From: an uncultured Bacteroidales bacterium
Lineage (GTDB): Bacteria; Bacteroidota; Bacteroidia; Bacteroidales; UBA932
Assembly: GCA_905234475.1 (NCBI GenBank)
Contig: CAJOHX010000022.1
Span: 1-64,000 of the forward strand
Length of the DNA: 64,000 nucleotides
Reading direction: 5' to 3'
Every line of letters starts with the position of its first letter. The stretch's first letter is position 1. Position numbers and translations under genes: made by a program. The notes beneath the pieces are model-generated. The model saw only the letters and a program-made list of their open reading frames with translations. It was not told the DNA's origin and did not search any database. Shown one piece after another: positions 41,531 through 48,283 of this stretch.

Positions 41531-41965
41531 ATGAAAAGAATCGGAATCTGCAGCGACCACGCAGGCGTGGACTACAAGACCCGGCTGATCTCCTATCTGC
41601 TGGGCAAAGGCTATGAAGTCGTCAATTTCGGCACGGACAGCACGGACAGCTGCGACTATGCGGACTTCGCACACCCGATGGCGAATGCCGTCGAGAAGGG
41701 CGAGGTGGATGCCGGGATCGCCCTCTGCGGCACCGGTAACGGCATGGCGCTCTGCCTGAACCATCACAAGGGGATCCGCGCCGGGCTGGCGTGGAACCAG
41801 GATGTGGCCCGCCTCGTCAAAGAACACAACAACGCCAACGTCCTCGTGATGCCGGCCCGCTTCGTCTCCTACCGGATGGCGGTGATGATGGTGCGTACCT
41901 GGCTGAACACGCAGTTCGCGGGCGGCAGACACCAGCGGCGCATTGACAAGATCGTTCAGCCATAG
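41531..41965 (+). CDS. rpiB: Ribose 5-phosphate isomerase B
   Basis: This 144-aa isomerase interconverts ribose 5-phosphate and ribulose 5-phosphate. It shows IGICSDHAGVDYK (D9, H10), the catalytic Cys66 in ALCGTGNGMALCLN, and NVLVMPARF near the C-terminus, with typical length. The frame is open far upstream, but only the ATG at 41531 gives the family N-terminus. It overlaps truB by 23 nt. Confidence 0.94.
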   Translation: MKRIGICSDHAGVDYKTRLISYLLGKGYEVVNFGTDSTDSCDYADFAHPMANAVEKGEVDAGIALCGTGNGMALCLNHHKGIRAGLAWNQDVARLVKEHNNANVLVMPARFVSYRMAVMMVRTWLNTQFAGGRHQRRIDKIVQP

Positions 41966-42767
41966 CATCGACGACTACCCCGAGGGGATCGTACTGCCGG
42001 TGGACAAACCCTACCGGTGGACGTCCGCGGACGTGATCCGGAAGATCAAGTTCGCGGCAATCCGCCATTTCGGCAAAAAGAACCTCAAGGTCGGCCATGC
42101 AGGGACGCTCGACCCCCTGGCGACCGGCATCCTGCTGGTGTGCATCGGCCCCGCCACCCGGCGGGCCGAGGAATTGCAACGCTCACCCAAGGAATACCTG
42201 GCCGGCGTCACCTTCGGCGCCACGACACCCTCTTACGACCTGGAGAAGGAGATCGACCGCTTCTGCCCGCTGGACGGCGTGAGCGAAGCGGCGCTGCGCG
42301 CGGTCCTGCCCGGCTTCGTCGGGGAGCAGGACCAGGTGGCGCCGCTGTTCAGCGCCAAGTCCGTGGACGGGGTGCGCGCCTACGAGACGGCGCGCCGCCT
42401 GCTCAAGGAGGCGCAGCGCGCGGGGCGCAGTTTCGACCCCGGCGACGTCCTGCAGTCCAGCCGGATCACCATCTACGATCTGGAATTGCAATCCTGGCAC
42501 GGACGGATTGTGCAGGATTTCACCGACGACGGCCAGGGACGCATCCGCGTGGCTTCCGTGGCCGGCCTGGAGCTGCCCACGGCGATCCTTCGCGTCGCCT
42601 GCAGCAAAGGCACCTACATCCGCGCCCTGGCGCGCGACCTGGGCGAAGCCCTCGGCAGCGGCGCCTTCCTGAGCTCGCTCCGCCGCACGCGCAACGGCGG
42701 CTTTGACATCACCGAGGCCTGGACCCTCGACGAGGTCCTCGCCGCACTGGGCCCCGATCAACCCTAG
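41943..42767 (+). CDS. truB: tRNA pseudouridine(55) synthase
   Basis: This 274-aa enzyme makes pseudouridine 55 in the T loop of tRNAs. The catalytic Asp57 lies in VGHAGTLDPLATGILLV; the KPYRWTSADVIRKIK block and the Tyr in the YLAGVTFGATTPSYDLE segment are present, as is CSKGTYIRALARDLGEALG. No ATG precedes the conserved part; a TTG at 41943, inside the rpiB end, is the likely start. It is followed 3 nt later by a DUF3667 gene. Confidence 0.94.
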   Translation: MTRSFSHSIDDYPEGIVLPVDKPYRWTSADVIRKIKFAAIRHFGKKNLKVGHAGTLDPLATGILLVCIGPATRRAEELQRSPKEYLAGVTFGATTPSYDLEKEIDRFCPLDGVSEAALRAVLPGFVGEQDQVAPLFSAKSVDGVRAYETARRLLKEAQRAGRSFDPGDVLQSSRITIYDLELQSWHGRIVQDFTDDGQGRIRVASVAGLELPTAILRVACSKGTYIRALARDLGEALGSGAFLSSLRRTRNGGFDITEAWTLDEVLAALGPDQP

Positions 42768-42770
42768 TTT

Positions 42771-43664
42771 ATGGCCAAAATGCATCCCTTCGCCGTGCGC
42801 CGGCGCGCCTTCGCCATCTGGCAGAAACTGGGCGTCCTCCCGTGGAGGAAACCCCGGCAGGAGCGTGCGCGCAAAGAGAAAAAGGGCTCCGGCGACTTCT
42901 ACAAGGGAGCTTTCGACAGCATTCCCTTCCTGAACAACGACGCGAAGCGGACCTTCCAGCACCTGCTGCTGCGCCCCGGGTACATGATCCGGGACTACCT
43001 GTCCGGGCAGCATGAGCGCTATCTGGCGCCCCTGACGGCGCTGATTATTTTCTACGCCTTCTTCGCGCTGCTCTCTTCCATCCTCCAACCCATCCAGAAG
43101 AACCAGGATCTCGCGATCGACTCCCATATTACCGAAACGGTGCAGGAGAAAGGCCTGCCGGAGATGGGCGAGAAGCTTCTCCGCAATGTCGCCCAGATCG
43201 TCCGCCGGGGCTATGTACTGCTCAATTTGGACCGTTTCCCGGACGAGGTTGACACCCAGGGAGAAGCGTCCCTCGCCGCGCTGGAGGGGACCCTGCGGAG
43301 CCAGGGGATTCCGCTGTTCCTCGGCGAGTTCCTGCTGCTGTGGCTGGCCATGTCCATCGTGCTCCGCCGCTACCAGTTGGGCAAGTCGGCCTGCGCGGCG
43401 GTATCGGCTTACGTCCTCTGCCAGTTCAGTTTCTTCATGCTGTTCGCGCTGCTGCTGACCTGGGGCAAGAGCACGTCGCTGAGCACCCTGCTGATGCTGC
43501 TCCTGCTCGTCATCGATTATCGGCAGCTGCTGGACGTCCAGCGGGGCCGGGCCCTGCGCCTGGCCATCCGCACCGGCCTGTGGTACGCCTTCTTCTACCT
43601 CCTGGTCATCCTGGTGCTCAGCGGCGTCGCCCTGCTGCTGGCCTACCGGAAGGTTTCGCTCTAG
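42771..43664 (+). CDS. DUF3667 family membrane protein
   Basis: This 297-aa protein has a basic cytoplasmic N-terminal part, an LLLRPGYMIRDYLSGQHERYLAPLTALIIF block that is the DUF3667 signature, and five or so transmembrane helices (about 84-106, 182-200, 212-235, 238-250, 268-292). It starts 3 nt after truB. The family is confined mainly to Bacteroidota and has no known function. Confidence 0.8.
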   Translation: MAKMHPFAVRRRAFAIWQKLGVLPWRKPRQERARKEKKGSGDFYKGAFDSIPFLNNDAKRTFQHLLLRPGYMIRDYLSGQHERYLAPLTALIIFYAFFALLSSILQPIQKNQDLAIDSHITETVQEKGLPEMGEKLLRNVAQIVRRGYVLLNLDRFPDEVDTQGEASLAALEGTLRSQGIPLFLGEFLLLWLAMSIVLRRYQLGKSACAAVSAYVLCQFSFFMLFALLLTWGKSTSLSTLLMLLLLVIDYRQLLDVQRGRALRLAIRTGLWYAFFYLLVILVLSGVALLLAYRKVSL

Positions 43665-43709
43665 TTGTAGATTTCGCCGAAATCGCCCAGTTCGACTTGC
43701 CGAAGCAGC

Positions 43710-44882
43710 CTAACGGTTTCCTTTGGCGCGATTGTGCGTTTTGCAGAGCATCTGGCAATTGGCGATGTCCGTGTCGCCACCTTTGGACCAGGCTGTGACA
43801 TGGTCGGCGTCCATGTCTTTAAGATCCCAGATCCTGGTGTGGTTGGCATCATGGCCGACGGCGCAGAGCGGGCAGTTGGATTCGCCCTTCTCTTTTGCGG
43901 CCGCCGTCTGCTGCGCGTAGACAGCTTTCTTCGTCGGCTCGTCGAAAACCCTGACATTCAGAAGTTTCGTATTCTGGCAGCCATCCAGGATATATTCGTA
44001 GATGCCCTTCTTTTCTTTCACGTAGAAACTCTCATACAGCTCTTGGACCTTGGCAGCCACCTCCTCCGGATTATAGGCTGTTTTATGGAAACGCTCATAG
44101 AGCTCACCCCACTTTAGGCCGCACATCTCCTTCTCCGGAGTAAAGTCGAAGACCGAGGTGATCCAGTCGATGACGGAGGTGAAATAAGATTTCAGTTCTG
44201 CGATGCTGTCATCATAGCGATGCGACGCCATATATTCTTCGACGTTGCTGTGGCTCACCCAGTCCAACGCCGCCGCCAGATAGTCCTGGCGTTTGACGGA
44301 GCCGGGAATGAAGCGGCTCCATTTGTTGATGTTGGTGTTGTTCGAGTTCGAGAATTCTTCCTTGGCTTTGGTCACGAACGGACCGGAATAGACGGCGTTC
44401 AGCGTCTCTTGATTGTTCAGCGGGATACCGACAATGTTGATGGTCCGAAACCAGTCCTTAATCTCCTTCTCCGTGCCTTCGCAGACATAGATCAGCAACC
44501 TGGTATTCAGGAATTTCTCCTGCTCGTCCAGGTTCAGCGCGCTGAAATACCACGGCCGCCCGTCGGCATCGATCCACGCAAACTTTTCCGTCAGGAAGCG
44601 TCCCAGCGACGTGATCCGTTGCTGACCGTCCAGCACCTCGTAACGGTCATCGCCGACTTTTGAGAAGTAGATAAGGCCCAACGGATACCCGTTCCGCACG
44701 GACTGAATCACATCTACTTCCTTCTTTCCGCCGTTCTCGGCGTACAGGTAATGCCGCTGGAACTCCGGCTGAATAGTCAGCCGGCCCGACAGGCCGTACA
44801 GGCCTTTGCCTTCGTATTCATTGTATTGGAATCCTTTGCAGATATCGCCAATGGTCCAATCAGTTACGAGTCGTGCTATCAT
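43710..44882 (-). CDS. DUF262 (GmrSD-like) domain protein with C-terminal HNH nuclease
   Basis: This 390-aa protein opens with a DUF262 ParB/sulfiredoxin-like NTPase domain: LTIQPEFQRHYLYAENGGKKEVDVI at about 35-60, YPLGLIYF and the DGQQR motif (85-89). The middle is helical. The C-terminal ~55 residues form a Cys4-type HNH domain (CPLC, DADHVTAWSKGG, NCQMLCKTHNRAKGN). DUF262-HNH proteins include the modification-dependent GmrSD nucleases and BrxU. Its start is 5 nt after the stop of an adenine methyltransferase gene, so the two look like a cassette: methyltransferase to mark host DNA and a nuclease to act on foreign DNA. Whether it cuts unmodified or modified DNA cannot be told. Confidence 0.88.
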   Translation of the reverse strand: MIARLVTDWTIGDICKGFQYNEYEGKGLYGLSGRLTIQPEFQRHYLYAENGGKKEVDVIQSVRNGYPLGLIYFSKVGDDRYEVLDGQQRITSLGRFLTEKFAWIDADGRPWYFSALNLDEQEKFLNTRLLIYVCEGTEKEIKDWFRTINIVGIPLNNQETLNAVYSGPFVTKAKEEFSNSNNTNINKWSRFIPGSVKRQDYLAAALDWVSHSNVEEYMASHRYDDSIAELKSYFTSVIDWITSVFDFTPEKEMCGLKWGELYERFHKTAYNPEEVAAKVQELYESFYVKEKKGIYEYILDGCQNTKLLNVRVFDEPTKKAVYAQQTAAAKEKGESNCPLCAVGHDANHTRIWDLKDMDADHVTAWSKGGDTDIANCQMLCKTHNRAKGNR

Positions 44883-44887
44883 GGTGA

Positions 44888-46018
44888 TTATTGTTTTTTG
44901 CGGATGATGATTCTAGAGAAAGGAACTTTAGGCTGGCCGTCAACCATCATATATAAATCCCCCGCGGCAGAGTGCCCGCGCATCATCTGTTTATGCTCTC
45001 TTGGAATGCCTTTTATGCCTATGCTTTGGCCGAGATACCCGCTGCCAATCCCAATTAGCGTAAACTGCTCAGGGCAATACTTATCAAGGAAAGTGATAGG
45101 CACACCCATCAATCCTTCATAATCATTCGGTATAGCGTCGGCATAAGGCACGTCAATGGCATCATAGTTCTCATACTTAACGTATCCCGTATTAACGAGA
45201 TCTTTGTGTTTCCCGAAGCGAAGGTTATCCTTTAAGCTCATTAGTCTCATAGGTTCATGACGTCGCCCATGATCGAGATTTGTAAACCACCGAACTCCTT
45301 TTATTCGGATGAACTTACGTCCGGTTTCATCGACTCTCCAACCAGTTGCTTCGATAGGATATGACTCTGGAACCATAAACTCGCGATCGCCACATGTAAT
45401 AGAGGGTCCGTACCATAGCTTATTGTCCCGAATAGAAGGAAAAACTTCCTTATATGATGTCGCATTCATGTTACCCAAAATCAAAAAGCCTTTTTTTGCC
45501 TCAAGGCACCAGGTAATGAACTCTCTAAACAGGGAAAACGGCGGGTTGGTCACAATAATGTCGGCTTGGTCGCGGAGGGCGCAGACTTCGGGGCTGCGGA
45601 AGTCGCCATCTCCGTCGAGGTAGTGCCACTCCAGGTCGTCGATGTCGATGCGGCCGTTCTGGTTGGTGTCGCGGGTGAGTTCGAAGATCTTGCCTTTGAT
45701 GCGCGTCTTGTCGGCGTCAAACCAAGGGCTTTCCGTCTCGAAGAGGGTGGGCTCGTAGTCCTTGTACTTCTTGCTTTCAACTGCATAGGAGGTACTGATC
45801 AGGCGCCGGAGCCCAAGGCGCTCAAAGTTCTGGGCGAAGAAGCGGGTGAAGTTGCTCCATTCCGGGTCGTCGCACGGAAGGAGAACCGTCTTGTCACGGA
45901 AGGTGTCCGGGTTGTACTCCAGGTAGGCGTTCACTTCCTTTTGGATGTCGGCATACTGGGTGTAGAACTCGTCGTTCTTGGCAGCCCTTGCGGCGCCAAG
46001 ATTCGTGTTGTTGGCCAT
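44888..46018 (-). CDS. EcoRI-family adenine-specific DNA methyltransferase
   Basis: This 376-aa N6-adenine methyltransferase has motif IV as NPPF (158-161, in ADIIVTNPPFSLFREF) and the N-terminal AKNDEFYTQYADIQKEV and VLLPCDDPEWSNF blocks of the EcoRI_methylase family. A loop D117-T-N-Q-N-G-R-I-D-I-D-D128 fits the EF-hand/calcium-loop pattern just before motif IV, followed by LDGDGDF. The half downstream of motif IV (44888 to about 45540) is much more AT-rich than the other half. The EcoRI enzyme methylates GAATTC; this protein's target is unknown. It heads a two-gene operon with the DUF262-HNH protein and lies behind a structured leader with a terminator. Confidence 0.9.
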   Translation of the reverse strand: MANNTNLGAARAAKNDEFYTQYADIQKEVNAYLEYNPDTFRDKTVLLPCDDPEWSNFTRFFAQNFERLGLRRLISTSYAVESKKYKDYEPTLFETESPWFDADKTRIKGKIFELTRDTNQNGRIDIDDLEWHYLDGDGDFRSPEVCALRDQADIIVTNPPFSLFREFITWCLEAKKGFLILGNMNATSYKEVFPSIRDNKLWYGPSITCGDREFMVPESYPIEATGWRVDETGRKFIRIKGVRWFTNLDHGRRHEPMRLMSLKDNLRFGKHKDLVNTGYVKYENYDAIDVPYADAIPNDYEGLMGVPITFLDKYCPEQFTLIGIGSGYLGQSIGIKGIPREHKQMMRGHSAAGDLYMMVDGQPKVPFSRIIIRKKQ

Positions 46019-46042
46019 AAGCTGCGCTCTTATGGCACTTGC

Positions 46043-46109
46043 GACTTATCTCGGCCGGACCCCCAGGGCACAAAAAAGGCATGGACTTTCGAATATCCAT
46101 GCCCTGAGG
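46043..46109 (-). promoter_or_regulatory. Possible transcription attenuator ahead of the methyltransferase gene
   Basis: Minus-strand CCTCAGGGCA (46109-46100) can pair over 10 bp (one G-T) with TGCCCTGGGG (46070-46061). This would take the 5' arm of the terminator between them and favour readthrough into the methyltransferase gene. GATAAGTC at 46050-46043 repeats a strand of the upstream RNA stem. No promoter is seen between the terminator and the ATG. Confidence 0.4.
46072..46103 (-). terminator. Rho-independent terminator upstream of the methyltransferase gene
   Basis: GGCATGGA / TCCATGCC 8-bp stem, 10-nt loop, then six T on the minus strand. It lies 53 nt before the methyltransferase ATG and ends the structured RNA. 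Confidence 0.85.
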
Positions 46110-46213
46110 CCCTAGGAAGCCCGCAACACTAGATAAGTCCAGTCCACGCCAAAGCGCAGACATTCACTGACTTATCCGGTGTATTGCTTGTGAAATTTCC
46201 TAGGTTTCAGGGC
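46101..46213 (-). ncRNA. Structured RNA, possibly 6S-like (6S-Flavo type)
   Basis: The 113-nt minus-strand segment folds into one long irregular rod. GCCCTGA pairs with TCAGGGC at the ends; CCTAGGAA with TTCCTAGG; then an open bubble (ATTTCACAA opposite GGGC); then GCAA..CAC with GTGTTGC; GATAAGTC with GACTTATC (8 bp); and GTCTGCGC-TTTG-GCGTGGAC at the tip. A TACATTTG promoter lies upstream and a terminator directly downstream, with a total transcript of about 195 nt. A rod with a central bubble recalls 6S RNA, and a 6S-like class of about this size is known in Bacteroidota, but I cannot confirm membership. A methyltransferase leader is the alternative. Confidence 0.6.
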
Positions 46214-46272
46214 AACCGAATAAATAGCAAATGCTAAATTACTTTATGTCTCCCCCCTCTCGGGAGGCAACA

Positions 46273-46280
46273 CAAATGTA
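46273..46280 (-). promoter_or_regulatory. Bacteroidota-type promoter, -7 element TACATTTG
   Basis: TACATTTG on the minus strand, with ATTG 19 nt upstream (46303-46300), precedes the structured RNA. The start would be near 46267, at the foot of a CTCCC/GGGAG hairpin. Confidence 0.6.
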
Positions 46281-46333
46281 CGAATTCTGATCGAAATAGC
46301 AATAGCACTAACTCGCGACCTTGCATTGATAAT

Positions 46334-46457
46334 GGCCGAAATCGATCCAACCCCCGGGTGCGCAGCCGGGGGTGGTACCGAAAAACGCCAAAATCGGTGC
46401 CGACCCCACTCCCAAAACCGGGCTCGGCGCCAATAATCGTCCTTTTCGGCGCCGAGC
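46334..46457. repeat. Compound palindromic repeat, copy B
   Basis: 46334-46380 matches 37495-37541 in inverted orientation (44 of 47). It is followed by GGTACCG/CGGTGCC (46374-46401) and GCTCGGCGCC/GGCGCCGAGC (46422-46457), the counterpart of the hairpin at 37577-37606, here in the same orientation as in copy A. No reading frame is supported. Confidence 0.8.
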
Positions 46458-46476
46458 TACTGACGGAGCGGCGCTG

Positions 46477-46558
46477 CCGGGCACGCCAGACCCCGTTTCC
46501 GTGCCTGGGGGCCATTATTTTTACTTCTCGGGCACGCTGGAAGGGGTTTCCGTGCCCG
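46477..46558. repeat. Pair of related hairpins next to repeat copy B
   Basis: CCGGGCACG...CGTGCCTGG (46477-46508) and CGGGCACG...CGTGCCCG (46529-46558) share stems and a GTTTCCGTGCC arm, with similar 14-nt loops. They continue the string of palindromes begun by repeat copy B. Confidence 0.65.
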
Positions 46559-46589
46559 GCGGTCCGCTGCCGGGGGCGGAAACATGCCA

Positions 46590-46629
46590 TTTTGCCCCTG
46601 GCAACCATTTTTGGTCGCCAGGGGCAAAA
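46590..46629. repeat. Long palindrome downstream of gltX
   Basis: TTTTGCCCCTGGC / GCCAGGGGCAAAA gives a 13-bp perfect stem extended by ACC/GGT inside, with an ATTTTT loop. It belongs to the palindrome cluster and could also act as a bidirectional terminator for gltX. Confidence 0.7.
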
Positions 46630-46647
46630 CAAGGGGTCAGCGCCCCT
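46622..46647 (-). terminator. Probable terminator of the dcw-gltX transcript
   Basis: Minus-strand AGGGG-CGCTGA-CCCCT starts 8 nt after the gltX stop and is followed by TTGTTTTG. The stem is only 5 bp, so the longer palindrome beyond it may do the main work. Confidence 0.45.
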
Positions 46648-46654
46648 GGGGGGA

Positions 46655-48283
46655 TTAACCCAGCCGCTCGTGCATGTAGCGGAGGCGGCGGAGGCCTTCT
46701 TCCTGCCCGATGAAGCGGAGGATGTCGGCGATGCCGAGGCCGCTGGCGGCGCCGGACAGGGCCAGGCGGATGCAGTTCATCACCTTGCCGACCGGCATCT
46801 CGTGCTCGCGGATGTAGTCCTCGATTGAGTCGGCGCCGGCGTGCTCCATGGCCTCGAGGGCCATCACATAGACTTCCGGCTTGTAGAATTTGTCCACGTC
46901 CTTCGCCAGGAAGGGCGCCGTGGCCGCGTCGTCCCAGACCTTGGCCCGCGGATCGACGGGGCGGGACGGGTCGACCGGCTTCTCGGAAGCCGCGCCGGCC
47001 TTGACGCCGTACTGCGCAAACTCCGACGGGGCGATAAACAGATAGGAGGCGATGGTCCAGAAGTCCTGCACGAAGGTCGCGCGCTCCTTGATCAGCGCAA
47101 CGATCTGCTCCACGACGGCGGGGTCGGGCCGCAGGCCCTTCTCTTCCAGCATCGGCATCCAGAGCGCTGCCAACTCCGCATCGGAGCGCATGCGCAGGTA
47201 CTCGCGGTTGAACCACTTGGCCTTGTCGGGGTTGAACTTCGCGCCGGCCTTGCCCACCTTGTCCAGGGAGAAGGCCTGCACGAGCTCGTCCAGCGAGAAG
47301 AGCTCCTGCTCGGTGCCGGGATTCCAGCCCAGCATGGCCAGCAGGTTGACGAACGCATCGGGGAAATAACCGTCCTCGCGGTAGCCGCGGGAAGTCTCGC
47401 CGGCGGGGGAGACCCAGCGGAGCGGGAAGACGGGGAAGCCCATCTTGTCGCCGTCGCGCTTGCTCAGCTTTCCGTTGCCGACGGGCTTGAGCAGCAGCGG
47501 CAGGTGCGCGAAACGCGGCTGGCTGTCCTGCCAGCCAAATGCTTCATAGAGAAGATAATGCAGCGGGAGCGAAGGGAGCCATTCCTCGCCGCGGATGACC
47601 TCGCTGATCTCCATCAGATGGTCGTCCACGATGTTGGCGAGGTGGTAGGTGGGGAGCTCGTCCGCGCGCTTCCACAGGACCTTGTCGTCCAGGGTGGCGG
47701 TGTCCACCGAAATGTGGCCGCGGATCAGGTCGTCCATCTCCACGACGCGCCCTTCGGGCATGAGGAAACGGACGGTCCAGTCCGTGCGCTCTGCGAGTAG
47801 CCGCTTCACCTCCTCCTCCGGCAGGGTCAGCGAATTGCGCAGCGCCCCGCGGGTGAGGTGGTTGTAGATGAAGGTCTCGCCGCGCCCTTCGGCCTCGGCG
47901 CGGGCCTTCTCCAGCTCTTCGGCGGTGTCGAAGGCATAGTAGGCATGGCCGGAGGAGACGAGCTGCTCGGCATACTGCCGGTAGATGCCGCGCCGCTGGC
48001 TCTGGCGGTAGGGGGCATGGGGATGGCGCTCCGAAGGCGTCTCGACCACGCGGCCTTCGGCATCCACGCCCTCGTCGGGATAGATGCCGCACCAGCGCAG
48101 CGACTCGATGATGTACTGCTCGGCGCCGGGCACGAAGCGGTTGGAGTCGGTGTCCTCGATCCGGAGGATGAAGTCGCCGCCGCGCTGCTTGGCGAAGAGG
48201 TAGTTGTACAAAGCGGTGCGCACCCCGCCCATGTGGAGCGGTCCGGTGGGGGACGGTGCGAACCTTACGCGGGTCCTGGTCAT
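46655..48283 (-). CDS. gltX: Glutamate--tRNA ligase
   Basis: This 542-aa class I synthetase charges tRNA-Glu. The HIGH-type motif is FAPSPTGPLHMGGVRTALYNYL (about 8-29), with LHMGG where many have LHIGG; the KMSKS-type motif is KLSKRDGDKMGFP (about 270). The catalytic core, the stem-contact fold and the C-terminal anticodon-binding helices are complete. The family is usually ~470-500 aa; the extra length is mid-C-terminal and common in Bacteroidota. Its ATG overlaps the ftsZ stop by 4 nt, so it is the last gene of the dcw transcript, an unusual but clear attachment. Confidence 0.95.
   Translation of the reverse strand: MTRTRVRFAPSPTGPLHMGGVRTALYNYLFAKQRGGDFILRIEDTDSNRFVPGAEQYIIESLRWCGIYPDEGVDAEGRVVETPSERHPHAPYRQSQRRGIYRQYAEQLVSSGHAYYAFDTAEELEKARAEAEGRGETFIYNHLTRGALRNSLTLPEEEVKRLLAERTDWTVRFLMPEGRVVEMDDLIRGHISVDTATLDDKVLWKRADELPTYHLANIVDDHLMEISEVIRGEEWLPSLPLHYLLYEAFGWQDSQPRFAHLPLLLKPVGNGKLSKRDGDKMGFPVFPLRWVSPAGETSRGYREDGYFPDAFVNLLAMLGWNPGTEQELFSLDELVQAFSLDKVGKAGAKFNPDKAKWFNREYLRMRSDAELAALWMPMLEEKGLRPDPAVVEQIVALIKERATFVQDFWTIASYLFIAPSEFAQYGVKAGAASEKPVDPSRPVDPRAKVWDDAATAPFLAKDVDKFYKPEVYVMALEAMEHAGADSIEDYIREHEMPVGKVMNCIRLALSGAASGLGIADILRFIGQEEGLRRLRYMHERLG

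Noticed and set aside
46101..46213. The structured RNA considered as the signal recognition particle RNA
   Set aside because: The conserved GGAAG/AGCAG apical motif of SRP RNA is absent from the tip hairpin.
46477..46629. Series of hairpins considered as a CRISPR array or integron attC sites
   Set aside because: There is no regular repeat-spacer pattern, no cas genes, no integrase and no gene cassettes between the hairpins; stems differ from one another.
46358..46828. Plus-strand open frames of 113-156 codons across the palindrome cluster
   Set aside because: They cross several hairpins and the end of gltX, show no domain, and their composition follows the repeats. The region was treated as non-coding.
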